The translations under genes and the position numbers were made by a program. From an uncultured Christensenella sp. (lineage in GTDB: Bacteria; Bacillota; Clostridia; Christensenellales; Pumilibacteraceae), in contig CAJTND010000001.1 of the NCBI GenBank assembly GCA_910577995.1, positions 248,001-312,000 on the forward strand: a DNA stretch of 64,000 bases, read 5' to 3'. The notes below the pieces were generated by a model that saw only the letters and a program-made list of their open reading frames with translations, had not been told where the DNA came from and searched no databases. Positions within the stretch are counted from its first letter, which is position 1; the number at the start of each line of letters is the position of its first letter. Shown here one piece after another: positions 1 through 7,438 of the stretch.

Positions 1-698
1 TTGAAGTGCGCCTGCTCGTCGAACGGGTCTTCCGCCGACGCGGTCGCCTTGTAGCTGTCGTCGAATTCGAGATTGGCTTCGCTTACGCCGAGAAGGATAT
101 TGAGGAATCCCTGCAACAGGAGCAGAAGTCCGCGGCCGCCCGCGTCTACGACGCCTGCCTTTTTAAGGACGGGCAGCATTTCGGGCGTCTGTCTGAGCAT
201 CGCCTCGCCCGAGTCGATGACCGCTTGGAAGAAGTCTTTGAGCTCTATGCTCTTTTTGGCGGCTTTTTCCGCCGACTCGGATATCGCGCGAATGACCGTA
301 AGTATAGTGCCCTCTTTGGGCTTGGTGACTGCTTTATATGCGACTTCCGTACCCGCCGCAAAAGCTTTGGCAAAGACCTTTGCCGTCAGCTCGGTATATT
401 GCGAAAGCACCGACGTCATGCCTTTGAGTATCTGACTGAGTATAACGCCGCTGTTGCCGCGCGCGCCGCGAAGCGCGCCCTTGGCTACCGCGTTGCAGAG
501 ATCGGGCATGTTGTTGGTAGAGCACGCGCTGAGCTCGCGCGAAGCGGAAAGCATCGTCATCGACATGTTAGTGCCCGTATCGCCGTCGGGAACGGGAAAG
601 ACGTTAAGTTCGTTGACGTGTGCTTTATTTTCGTCCAGGAGCTTTGCTCCGTTAAGGACCATTTTGCGGAAAGTAGCTCCGCTGATCGATTTTTGCAT
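1..698 (-). CDS. fakA: Fatty acid kinase-like protein FakA (DAK2 family), 3' part missing
   Basis: About 232 residues are visible; the gene runs off the left edge. FakA phosphorylates fatty acids presented by FakB, feeding acyl-phosphate to phospholipid synthesis. The N-terminal DhaL-type nucleotide-binding domain is clear: NVFPVPDGDTGTN at residues 32-44 carries the metal-binding Asp pair (D38, D40), followed by a Gly-rich GARGNSG loop and later DAGGRG. The ATG at 698 has a GGAGG ribosome site at about 705-709. It lies downstream of an asp23 gene on the same strand; the pair asp23-fakA (yloU-yloV) next to rpmB and spoVM is the usual Bacillota order. The middle and FakB-binding C-terminal regions cannot be seen. 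Confidence 0.9.
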   Translation of the reverse strand, partial: MQKSISGATFRKMVLNGAKLLDENKAHVNELNVFPVPDGDTGTNMSMTMLSASRELSACSTNNMPDLCNAVAKGALRGARGNSGVILSQILKGMTSVLSQYTELTAKVFAKAFAAGTEVAYKAVTKPKEGTILTVIRAISESAEKAAKKSIELKDFFQAVIDSGEAMLRQTPEMLPVLKKAGVVDAGGRGLLLLLQGFLNILLGVSEANLEFDDSYKATASAEDPFDEQAHF

Positions 699-720
699 TT
701 TAATCCTCCGAATAGCGGCG

Positions 721-1071
721 TCAGACCTTGACGCCTACGACGTGAATATTTATGGAATCGACCACCATACCGGAAAAATGTTCTACTCGGTATTTGACCG
801 ATTTTTTCAGGGATTGAGCGACCGCCTCGATGGACAGTCCGTACTTGATTATAACGTATATATCTATGAATATCCTGTCGCCGTTGGTAAATACGTTTAC
901 CCCGCGCGAGCGACGTTTGCGTTTGAACAAGTCCGACAGGTTGTCGGAGAAGGTCTTGGAAACAAGGTCCACTACCCCGTAGCAGTCCAAAGCGGTATCG
1001 GCTGCGACTTGCGCTATCGAATCCTCCGTTACCGTTATTCTGCCGTAGGCGTTAGATGTATGAACACTCAC
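721..1071 (-). CDS. Asp23/Gls24 family envelope stress protein (YloU-like)
   Basis: A 116-residue Asp23-family protein, a small cytoplasmic family often linked to envelope stress. The family pattern is visible: an N-terminal YGRITVTEDSIAQVA segment, a central V-F-x-N-G-D-R-I-F-I-D strand and a C-terminal hydrophobic strand. I chose the GTG at 1071 because GGGAG at 1078-1082 sits 6 bases upstream; a TTG at 1089 is possible but would overlap that ribosome site. It precedes fakA by 22 bases and probably shares its transcript from the promoter at 1115-1143. A second asp23 paralogue lies upstream of nusB in this window. Confidence 0.85.
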   Translation of the reverse strand: MSVHTSNAYGRITVTEDSIAQVAADTALDCYGVVDLVSKTFSDNLSDLFKRKRRSRGVNVFTNGDRIFIDIYVIIKYGLSIEAVAQSLKKSVKYRVEHFSGMVVDSINIHVVGVKV

Positions 1072-1114
1072 AGTAAGCTCCCAAAACAATTAAGTATATG
1101 TACCGTGCTTTTAT

Positions 1115-1143
1115 ATTTTAACCCATTAACGATATTTTTGCAA
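1115..1143 (-). promoter_or_regulatory. Sigma-A type promoter of asp23-fakA
   Basis: On the minus strand, -35 TTGCAA (1138-1143), a 17-base spacer and -10 TAAAAT (1115-1120). It lies 44 bases upstream of the GTG start. It is divergent from the rpmB promoter, with which it shares an AT-rich intergenic region. Confidence 0.8.
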
Positions 1144-1193
1144 GAGTTTTTAAGCGAATTTTGAAATTTTTATCAAAAAGAGCCTTTTTTCGG

Positions 1194-1222
1194 TTGCAAA
1201 TCGGGGCGAAAAGTGGTAAAAT
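1194..1222 (+). promoter_or_regulatory. Sigma-A type promoter of rpmB
   Basis: -35 TTGCAA (1194-1199), 17-base spacer and -10 TAAAAT (1217-1222). An AGGAGG ribosome site lies a few bases before the ATG at 1262. Confidence 0.8.
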
Positions 1223-1261
1223 CATTGATGAAATAAGAAGTTATCACCTTAGGAGGTCCTC

Positions 1262-1453
1262 ATGAGCAGAGTTTGTTCGGTTTGCGGCAAGGGCAGGGTT
1301 TCGGGCAACAACGTCAGCCACTCGCACAAAAAGACAAAGCGCAGCTTCAATGCCAACGTTCATAAAGTCACTACGGAAGTGGACGGCAAGGTTTCGCACG
1401 AGTACGTATGCACGCGCTGCCTGCGCACCGCGAAAAAGCACGAAAACGACTGA
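1262..1453 (+). CDS. rpmB: Large ribosomal subunit protein bL28
   Basis: A complete 63-residue L28, a structural protein of the 50S subunit. The start VCSVCGKG and the basic HSHKKTKRSFNAN segment are typical. Two Cys pairs (C5/C8 and C50/C53) are present, so this is the zinc-ribbon form rather than the Cys-less paralogue. A strong AGGAGG ribosome site precedes the ATG. It is one of only three plus-strand genes here; asp23-fakA is divergent and spoVM converges on it across a shared terminator, the order typical of Bacillota. Confidence 0.97.
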   Translation: MSRVCSVCGKGRVSGNNVSHSHKKTKRSFNANVHKVTTEVDGKVSHEYVCTRCLRTAKKHEND

Positions 1454-1467
1454 TATTCGGTTTTAAG

Positions 1468-1503
1468 CAAAAAATCCGAGGCGTTGCCGCTTCGGATTTT
1501 TGT
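1468..1503. terminator. Bidirectional intrinsic terminator between rpmB and spoVM
   Basis: Inverted repeat AAAATCCGA...TCGGATTTT with a GC-rich inner stem and TTGC loop, flanked by A-runs on one side and T-runs on the other. It can therefore terminate rpmB on the plus strand and spoVM on the minus strand. Confidence 0.85.
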
Positions 1504-1528
1504 TTTGCGATAATTATCGCCCTACTCT

Positions 1529-1600
1529 CTATTTGCGCTTGAACAGCCGCAAAAACCTGCCGATCAGCTTGGGCATCTTGATGCATATGATCTTCGCCAT
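1529..1600 (-). CDS. spoVM: SpoVM-like 23-residue coat morphogenetic peptide
   Basis: An ATG at 1600, preceded by AAAAGGAGG at an ideal distance, encodes 23 residues: M-A-K-I-I-C-I-K-M-P-K-L-I-G-R-F-L-R-L-F-K-R-K. B. subtilis SpoVM, a 26-residue amphipathic helix that marks the convex forespore membrane and anchors SpoIVA, has the corresponding segment IKLPKFLG; here it is IKMPKLIG, with the helix-kinking proline and the basic C-terminus kept. The place next to rpmB, asp23 and fakA matches the known spoVM neighbourhood. It is too short for most gene callers. It is expected to be expressed in the mother cell, but no sigma-E promoter was clearly recognised. Confidence 0.88.
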   Translation of the reverse strand: MAKIICIKMPKLIGRFLRLFKRK

Positions 1601-1674
1601 GCACGCCTCCTTTTTACCTGCCGACCGCATTTTATCGGCTGTTATCACTATATATGCGGCAAAGCGGATATTTG

Positions 1675-2334
1675 TTACTCGGCGCGCCTTATATGCTCTA
1701 TCGCCGCCCGTCTGTCCGCCGCGCCGAAAACCGCATTGCCCGCGACGAGGATATCGCAGCCCGCGGCGGCTATCGCGGCGGCATTGTCCGCATTTATCCC
1801 GCCGTCCGCCTCGATAAGCGCACTAGGCGCGTACCTGTCGCGCAGCTCCGCCGCCCGCGCTATTCGGCCGAGCGAGCCGTCGATGAACTTCTGCCCGCCG
1901 AAGCCCGGGAACACCGTCATTACGAGTATCATATCCAGCCCGCCGAGATACGGTATAACGCTGTCTATCGGCGTGTCGGGATTGACCGCGAGCCCGCATT
2001 TCGCGCCGCTCTTGCGTATCTTGGCGAGCGTGTCGGCTATATCCGCCGTGCCCGTTTCGTAATGAACGGTCACTATATCCGCGCCGCTCTCTGCGAACCT
2101 CTCGACGTACCGTATAGGCTCGGTTATCATCAAATGTACGTCGAACGGCGTTTTTGTCAGCGGACGCAGGTCTTTTATCATCTTAAAGCCGAACGTCAGA
2201 TTGGGGACAAACACCCCGTCCATAACGTCGACGTGGATAAGATCAGCTCCGATCTCTGTCATGTTTTTTACTTCCGCGCCCATATCGGCGAAGTTGCCGC
2301 TCAATATCGACGGCGCGACCATTCTCTTTCGCAT
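1675..2334 (-). CDS. rpe: Ribulose-phosphate 3-epimerase
   Basis: A 219-residue TIM-barrel enzyme interconverting ribulose 5-phosphate and xylulose 5-phosphate in the pentose phosphate pathway. Family motifs are present: APSILSGNFADM at the N-terminus, HVDVMDG and HLMI metal-binding strands, VMTVFPGFGGQKF, and EADGGIN near the C-terminus. The length is normal. Two starts are possible (ATG 2334 or ATG 2322). The promoter -10 ends 6 bases before 2334, so the mRNA may be leaderless; no good ribosome site precedes either start. spoVM follows downstream. Confidence 0.96.
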   Translation of the reverse strand: MRKRMVAPSILSGNFADMGAEVKNMTEIGADLIHVDVMDGVFVPNLTFGFKMIKDLRPLTKTPFDVHLMITEPIRYVERFAESGADIVTVHYETGTADIADTLAKIRKSGAKCGLAVNPDTPIDSVIPYLGGLDMILVMTVFPGFGGQKFIDGSLGRIARAAELRDRYAPSALIEADGGINADNAAAIAAAGCDILVAGNAVFGAADRRAAIEHIRRAE

Positions 2335-2340
2335 GACTTT

Positions 2341-2369
2341 ATTTTAGCACAAATCGGCTTTTCGGTCAA
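2341..2369 (-). promoter_or_regulatory. Sigma-A promoter abutting the rpe start (leaderless candidate)
   Basis: On the minus strand, -35 TTGACC (2364-2369), 17-base spacer and -10 TAAAAT (2341-2346). Only 6 bases separate the -10 box from the ATG at 2334, so transcription should begin at or next to the start codon. Confidence 0.75.
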
Positions 2370-2374
2370 GACAA

Positions 2375-2408
2375 ATCGGACGCAATATCCATAAATACCG
2401 CGTCCGAT
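2375..2408 (-). terminator. Probable terminator after dacF
   Basis: Nine-base perfect stem ATCGGACGC/GCGTCCGAT around a 16-base AT-rich loop, 22 bases beyond the dacF stop. The U-tract is poor (TTTGTCTT), so it may be a weak terminator or a processing hairpin. Confidence 0.5.
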
Positions 2409-2430
2409 CTTTTACCTATCGTCCTTCCTA

Positions 2431-3582
2431 TCACCACTTGCCGATAAAGTCGTCGACAATATCGAGATAGCTTTTTTTAGCGCAGTCGCTCGCCGCTACC
2501 GCGTCCGTCCTACCGTACTCCTCGCCGTTGACGCTGACTACTATCTCGCCCACTACGTCGCCGGCTTTTACGGGCGCTTTTATCGCGTCTATCCTCGGCT
2601 CGACGGATATTTCGCACTTATCGCCCGACTTAACGAACACGGACACGTCGCCCGCCGCGGTCACGTTTATGCTGCCGCTCTTGCCGTTTTCCACAGCGTA
2701 CTCGCCGACGGCGTCGCCGCTGCGCACGGCGACTTGCGTCTTGTAATTGGCAAAGCCGTAGTTGAGAAGCTCCGACACCTCTTTATTGCGGGTCTTGGAG
2801 TTCTCCGCGCCGACGACGGCGCAAATAAGCCGCGTATCGCCGCGTTTTGCGGTAACGGTAACGCAAGAACGCGCCGCATCGGTATAGCCCGTCTTACCGC
2901 CGTCGCAACCGTCGTAGAACCTTACGAGCTTATTGGTATTAGTAAGCTCGGTCGTCCTGCCGCTCGGATGCTGAAAATCGTACATCCACACTTTGGCATA
3001 GTCGAAGAACTTTTCGTGCTCTATCAGCCTGCGGAACATTATCGAAACGTCGCTCGCGCAGCTGTACTGCCCGTCCTTGGGCAAGCCCGTGCAGTTGACG
3101 AAAACGGTATCGCTCATGCCGAGCTCAGCCGCTTTTGCGTTCATCTGCGATACGAAAGCGTCGACACTGCCCGAGAGATACTCGGCGACCGCGACGCAGG
3201 AATCGTTAGCCGACGCCACAACTATGCTTTTGAGAAGCTCGTCCAGCCTGTAACTCGATCCGTTGTCGAGGAAAGCCTGCGAGCCGCCCATCGATGCGGC
3301 GGTCTCCGAAACGGGTATCATCGTGTCGAGCGACAGACCGCGCGCCTCTATCTCGTCGAAAGCGACGCACAGCGTCATGATCTTGACCATGCTCGCGATG
3401 GGCAAATGCTCTTTCGCGTTCTTCTCGTAGACGACCTTGCCCGTATCCGCATCGAGCATGACCGCGGCTTTGGCTGTCTTGGCAAAGTCCGCACTCTCCG
3501 CGCCCGCCGCGCCCGAGAGCGGAACGAAGACGAACAGCGCCGTAAGCAGCGCGGCAACGCCTATCATTAGCTTTTTGTTCAT
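2431..3582 (-). CDS. dacF: D-alanyl-D-alanine carboxypeptidase (DacF/PBP5 family)
   Basis: A 383-residue exported penicillin-binding enzyme that removes the terminal D-Ala of peptidoglycan pentapeptides. An N-terminal signal peptide spans about residues 1-28. Active-site motifs are intact: SMVK (S64, K67), SAN (124-126) and KTG (230-232). A C-terminal beta domain follows. The open frame extends to 3918, but the ATG at 3582 has GGGAG upstream and begins the signal peptide, so it is preferred. In spore formers dacF acts in forespore cortex or germ wall synthesis; its place beside spoIIM and spoIVB supports a sporulation role. Confidence 0.94.
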   Translation of the reverse strand: MNKKLMIGVAALLTALFVFVPLSGAAGAESADFAKTAKAAVMLDADTGKVVYEKNAKEHLPIASMVKIMTLCVAFDEIEARGLSLDTMIPVSETAASMGGSQAFLDNGSSYRLDELLKSIVVASANDSCVAVAEYLSGSVDAFVSQMNAKAAELGMSDTVFVNCTGLPKDGQYSCASDVSIMFRRLIEHEKFFDYAKVWMYDFQHPSGRTTELTNTNKLVRFYDGCDGGKTGYTDAARSCVTVTAKRGDTRLICAVVGAENSKTRNKEVSELLNYGFANYKTQVAVRSGDAVGEYAVENGKSGSINVTAAGDVSVFVKSGDKCEISVEPRIDAIKAPVKAGDVVGEIVVSVNGEEYGRTDAVAASDCAKKSYLDIVDDFIGKW

Positions 3583-3644
3583 GTTTTTTCTCCCAAACGG
3601 TTTTCTATGTGTATATTTTGTTTCGGCGATAGCTCTTTTATGCG

Positions 3645-4310
3645 TCAAACTATGCCTATCAGCGCAGAGCCGAATATCGATACGGTCACCGCCTTGACGA
3701 GCGAGCACAACGCCGCTGCTATAAAGAACGGCGCGCACGACCTGTAATACACTATTATATCGGGCTTGGACGGAAAGCACCTGCCGTTCAGCGCAGTAAA
3801 GGATATGCACTTTCGCGAAAGCACGCACAGCACTGCGAGCTGCAAAAGGTTTATCGGCACGAAAAACACGAAAAGCATAGGCAACGATGCGGCGGTAAAC
3901 ACCGTAACTATCATGCAAGTGTGCATGCCCACCGTGTACGACTTGTATATTATAGGCGCAAACGTCAGCACGAGCGCATACCGCGAAAAGAACATCGACG
4001 ACGACAGCGCCGCATAGAACGCCATAACTGCAACGTCCGCGAAAAAGAACTTGACGGTTCCGCCGTCGCCGCGGAGATATACGAATATCGCCGAGCCGTT
4101 TTTAACGACATAAGCGGCTTTGTCGTCGACGTTTATCCCGACGGCAACACCGACTACGATAAACACCGAGCACATCAGCGCGTACACGGCGATAGCCGCG
4201 CGGTTGCGCCGCAGTATATGACTGCATCTGTAAAACCAGTTGGAAATAACGAAAGAGCGTCGCATACAATACGATATGTACCGCGCGCCGCTCTTATTCT
4301 TTATTTTCAA
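3645..4310 (-). CDS. spoIIM: Stage II sporulation protein M-like membrane protein
   Basis: About 221 residues with roughly five predicted membrane segments (from about residue 38, then about 90, 115, 140 and 195), matching the size and topology of SpoIIM, which with SpoIID and SpoIIP drives peptidoglycan remodelling during engulfment. The identification rests on topology, a GVAVGIN-like end to the first helix, and position next to dacF and spoIVB; there is no sharp catalytic motif. A TTG at 4310 overlaps the upstream gene's stop; an ATG at 4265 is the alternative. Neither has a convincing ribosome site, so translation is probably coupled. Confidence 0.7.
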   Translation of the reverse strand: MKIKNKSGARYISYCMRRSFVISNWFYRCSHILRRNRAAIAVYALMCSVFIVVGVAVGINVDDKAAYVVKNGSAIFVYLRGDGGTVKFFFADVAVMAFYAALSSSMFFSRYALVLTFAPIIYKSYTVGMHTCMIVTVFTAASLPMLFVFFVPINLLQLAVLCVLSRKCISFTALNGRCFPSKPDIIVYYRSCAPFFIAAALCSLVKAVTVSIFGSALIGIV

Positions 4311-4569
4311 ACAAAATTCTCTCTTTTACGCGCGCGATAAAGGCTTTGGGCGTTTCGGGCGCGTCGGTCTCCGCCTCGGCCACCGCCACCGCCACCGCCT
4401 TCTCCACCGCGCATACGCTCTTGCACCGCGACAGCGCTATCTCCGCGTAAACGCTTTTAAGCGTCTTTTCGGCGGAGTACATCTCCACCGCGTCGACCAA
4501 ACAGTCGAACCCGTAGCCGTCTGCGCTTTTTATATACTCTCGCAATAGTTTAACGGTCTTTTCTCGCAT
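4294..4569 (-). CDS. Receiver-less Spo0A C-terminal-domain-like protein
   Basis: A 91-residue protein at the canonical spo0A position after spoIVB. It resembles only the effector domain of Spo0A: GFDCLVDAVEM (20-30) matches GYLYLREAISM, SVYAEIA (39-45) matches VLYPDIA, AVEKAVAVAVAEA (54-66) matches the recognition helix RVERAIRHAIEVA, and PKAFIARVKERI (74-85) matches the C-terminal SEFIAMVADKL. It is shorter by about five residues between the first helices and lacks the long loop before the last helix. No phosphoacceptor receiver domain precedes it; only 77 bases separate it from spoIVB. Several basic DNA-contact residues of the recognition helix are Ala or Cys here. No ribosome site precedes the ATG. 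Whether it binds DNA is unknown. Confidence 0.62.
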   Translation of the reverse strand: MREKTVKLLREYIKSADGYGFDCLVDAVEMYSAEKTLKSVYAEIALSRCKSVCAVEKAVAVAVAEAETDAPETPKAFIARVKERILFENKE

Positions 4570-4646
4570 GCGTATATAATATAACGCTTTATGACGGAAA
4601 AAACGTCGGGTATTGCCGTTTGCCTGCCTATATCGTCGAAACCGCG

Positions 4647-5645
4647 TCAATTAAGACAGTCGGCGTATACTCCGTAGCCTTTGGTAAAGTCGTTTAGCAT
4701 GACGTGCGTTACCGCTCCGACGAGCTTGCCGTCCTGCAATATCGGCGAACCGCTCATGCCGCGCACTATCCCGCCCGAAACGCTCAACAGCCGCTTATCG
4801 GTAACGCGGAACACCAAGCCTTTTTCGTGCCTGCCGTTCTTTTTCGTCGCTTTCAATATCTCTATATCGTAATACTCCGCCTTGCCGTCGACGGTCGTCC
4901 GTATGCACGCCGCGCCCGGCTTGATCTCGCCGCGCGATGCGACCTCGACTTTGTCGGTCTCGGGCGCATCGGCTATATCGTCGTACTTTCCCGCTATACC
5001 GAAACAGTTATTGCAAACGATATTGCCGCGATCTGCGCTTATCACTATCGACGCGAGAAGCGCGCCCGCCTCGCCCTTTGCGCCCTTTTTGACGCCGAGC
5101 AGCTTACAACCGTATATCCTGCCGCCCGCGAACGGGATATGCGTATCGCTCTCCGAATCATATATCTCGTGCCCGAGCGCGGCGTATTCGCCGTTTTCCT
5201 TGACGAAAGTCACAGTTCCTATGCCGAATATCCTGTCTTTTATCTTGATGCCGAGCCGCGGCTTGCCGCTGTAACGCTCGATCACCGGCGTTACGTCAAG
5301 CTCTTGAACTGCTCCGTCGCGTATCATTTCGACGTGCGCCGAGCCCGATCCGATAAGCTCGTGCACATCGTCGGTCGTCTTGACCTCAGTGCCGTTTATC
5401 TTTTTTATTATATCGCCGACGCGGAATCCCTCGACCTCGACAGTGCCGTAATCGGTTTCTACCCCCGTTACTTCTTCTACGAACAGTCCGCCGACTTCGA
5501 GCGCAAGCCCGATCGGAAACCCTCCGACACGGACGGTCTCGCCGGCGCGCGTCGCCGCAAATACCGCGTCGGTCTGCATCGGCGCGGCAAAAACGCACAG
5601 CAGTAACGCGGCAATGATAAGTACGCAAAAACGAATTTTTTTCAT
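4647..5645 (-). CDS. spoIVB: SpoIVB serine peptidase (sigma-K checkpoint)
   Basis: A 332-residue secreted peptidase. In spore formers the forespore secretes SpoIVB to cleave SpoIVFA and release pro-sigma-K processing. An N-terminal membrane or signal segment (about 4-30) is followed by a PDZ domain (about 55-120) and an S55 peptidase domain. Catalytic elements are visible: H159 in ALGHEI, D283 in VTDKRLL and S298 in the diagnostic GMSGSP motif, followed by AVTHVMLNDFTKGYG. No ribosome site precedes the ATG; a sigma-G-like pair (GTATA, 17 bases, AAAACTA) ends 8 bases before it. Confidence 0.95.
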   Translation of the reverse strand: MKKIRFCVLIIAALLLCVFAAPMQTDAVFAATRAGETVRVGGFPIGLALEVGGLFVEEVTGVETDYGTVEVEGFRVGDIIKKINGTEVKTTDDVHELIGSGSAHVEMIRDGAVQELDVTPVIERYSGKPRLGIKIKDRIFGIGTVTFVKENGEYAALGHEIYDSESDTHIPFAGGRIYGCKLLGVKKGAKGEAGALLASIVISADRGNIVCNNCFGIAGKYDDIADAPETDKVEVASRGEIKPGAACIRTTVDGKAEYYDIEILKATKKNGRHEKGLVFRVTDKRLLSVSGGIVRGMSGSPILQDGKLVGAVTHVMLNDFTKGYGVYADCLN

Positions 5646-5713
5646 AACACGGATAGTTTTTGCGGATTGTCGAATTTTATACTATCTTGAGGCGAGCGAG
5701 TTCGGTCAAGGAC

Positions 5714-5741
5714 GCAAAAAACCGCCCGTTACCGAGCGGCT
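5714..5741 (-). terminator. Intrinsic terminator after recN
   Basis: Seven-base GC-rich stem CCGCTCG/CGGGCGG with a GTAA loop followed on the minus strand by TTTTTT (5716-5721). It separates the recN transcript from spoIVB. Confidence 0.85.
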
Positions 5742-5755
5742 TTATACTATCGTTA

Positions 5756-7438
5756 TCAGCCGAGCGACGCTTTGAAGTCGTCCGACCATTTTTTCATTTC
5801 TTCGGCGTTTTTGTCCGACGTATCGGATATACCGCGCGAGCCCGAAAGCCTCGATACTTCGCCTATCTGCCCCGCGCGGTCGAGCGGCGTCACCGACGTT
5901 ACCGTATCGCCGTTTTTCTCGGACTTTTCGATAAACAAATGCCTGTCCGCCATCGCCGCTATCTGGGCAAGGTGCGTAACGCACAGAACCTGCCGACTGC
6001 GCGACAGCTCGCACAGCTTTTTCGCCACGCCCAAGCCGACCGCGCCGCTTATGCCGACGTCTATCTCGTCAAATATCATCGTGCCGATATTGCCGAGGTC
6101 GCCCGTTATAAGCTTGACCGCGAGCATGAACCGCGACATCTCGCCGCCCGATATGATCTTTGCGAGCGGCATCAGCGGCTGTCCGATGTTGGGGCTCAAA
6201 AAGAACTCCACGTCGTCGAACCCTACGGCGGTCGTCTTACCGTCCATATGCTCGATATCGGGCATATCGGAGAACTTAGCCTCGAACCGCGACGACGCCA
6301 TGCCGAGATCGGCAAGCTCCGCGAGTATTTTCTCCTGCAAACGTTTTGCGCCCTCGCGCCGCAGTTCCGACAGCTTGACGCAACTATCGAAAAGCTCTTT
6401 TTTGAGCGACGACTCGCGCTTACACAACCTGTCGTACTCGTCCGCGCCGTTTTCCGCGCGTGCAAGCTCGGACTTAGCGTCGGCTAAAAACTTGTTCATC
6501 GCGTCGAACGCGCCGTACTTGGACTTGAGCGCGCGCAGTTTGTCGAGCCTTGCGACGACACCGTCCAACTCGCGCTCGCTCGTATCCATGCCGTCGAGCT
6601 CGTCGCGCAGACACTCCGCTATGTCGTCTAGCTCTATCGACGCGGAACGTAACCGCTCGTGCAGCGACGCATAGTTATCGCCGAGCGACGACACCGAGGA
6701 TATAGCCCGCACCGAATCGGAAACCGCCGACGCCGCGCCGTCGTCCGCGTCCAGCCTGCCGAGACATTCGGCAAGCGCGTTTTTTATGCGCTCGGCGGAC
6801 ATCAGCACATGCCGCCTGTCAAGGAGTTTCTGCTCCTCGTCCGCGCCGACCGCCGCGCTCTCTATCTCCTGTATCTGGAATTTAAGCACGTCTATCCGCC
6901 GTGCGCGCTCCGCCTCGTCGCCGAGCGACGCCATGTCCGACCTGAGTTTTTTATACTCGTCGTAAAGCCTGCGCTGAGTGTCGAGCGGCGCACCGTCGCG
7001 CCCGAATATGTAATTGTCGAGTATCTTGCGCTGCTCGGTAACTTTCAACAGCGATTGATACTCGTTCTGTCCGTATATATCCACATGATCGGACATCAGC
7101 TCGCGAAGCATCGCCGTAGTTATCTGCTTGCCGTTGACGCGTATTTCGTTTTTGCCATCCTTAAAGAACTTGCGCGAAACGATAAGCAGTCCGTCGTCGG
7201 TATCGACGATGCCGTTATCCTTTGCTTCGCACTCGAACACGCCCTCGACAAAGCCCTTGTCTTTGCCGTATTTGAGCATGGACTTATCGTAGCGCGCGCC
7301 GATAAGCAACATAAGCGAATCGACGATTATCGATTTGCCAGCGCCCGTCTCGCCCGAAAAAACGTTGAGATTGTCGCTGAATTCTATTTCGAGCTCCTCT
7401 ATGAGCGCGAGATTGTTTATCGTTATACGTTTTAGCAT
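5756..7438 (-). CDS. recN: DNA repair protein RecN
   Basis: A 560-residue SMC-like ATPase of double-strand break repair. The N-terminal head has GETGAGKSI (Walker A, about 31-39); two long coiled-coil arms follow; the C-terminal head has GGEMSRF (signature) and MIFDEIDVGISG (Walker B). Length is normal. Its ATG overlaps the nadK stop by one base (TGATG), so translation is coupled. The recN-spoIVB adjacency is conserved in spore formers, although argR and the tlyA-like gene usually nearby are missing here. Confidence 0.97.
   Translation of the reverse strand: MLKRITINNLALIEELEIEFSDNLNVFSGETGAGKSIIVDSLMLLIGARYDKSMLKYGKDKGFVEGVFECEAKDNGIVDTDDGLLIVSRKFFKDGKNEIRVNGKQITTAMLRELMSDHVDIYGQNEYQSLLKVTEQRKILDNYIFGRDGAPLDTQRRLYDEYKKLRSDMASLGDEAERARRIDVLKFQIQEIESAAVGADEEQKLLDRRHVLMSAERIKNALAECLGRLDADDGAASAVSDSVRAISSVSSLGDNYASLHERLRSASIELDDIAECLRDELDGMDTSERELDGVVARLDKLRALKSKYGAFDAMNKFLADAKSELARAENGADEYDRLCKRESSLKKELFDSCVKLSELRREGAKRLQEKILAELADLGMASSRFEAKFSDMPDIEHMDGKTTAVGFDDVEFFLSPNIGQPLMPLAKIISGGEMSRFMLAVKLITGDLGNIGTMIFDEIDVGISGAVGLGVAKKLCELSRSRQVLCVTHLAQIAAMADRHLFIEKSEKNGDTVTSVTPLDRAGQIGEVSRLSGSRGISDTSDKNAEEMKKWSDDFKASLG

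Noticed and set aside
3582..3918. N-terminal extension of dacF to 3918
   Set aside because: It would overlap spoIIM, lacks a ribosome site and would bury the signal peptide.
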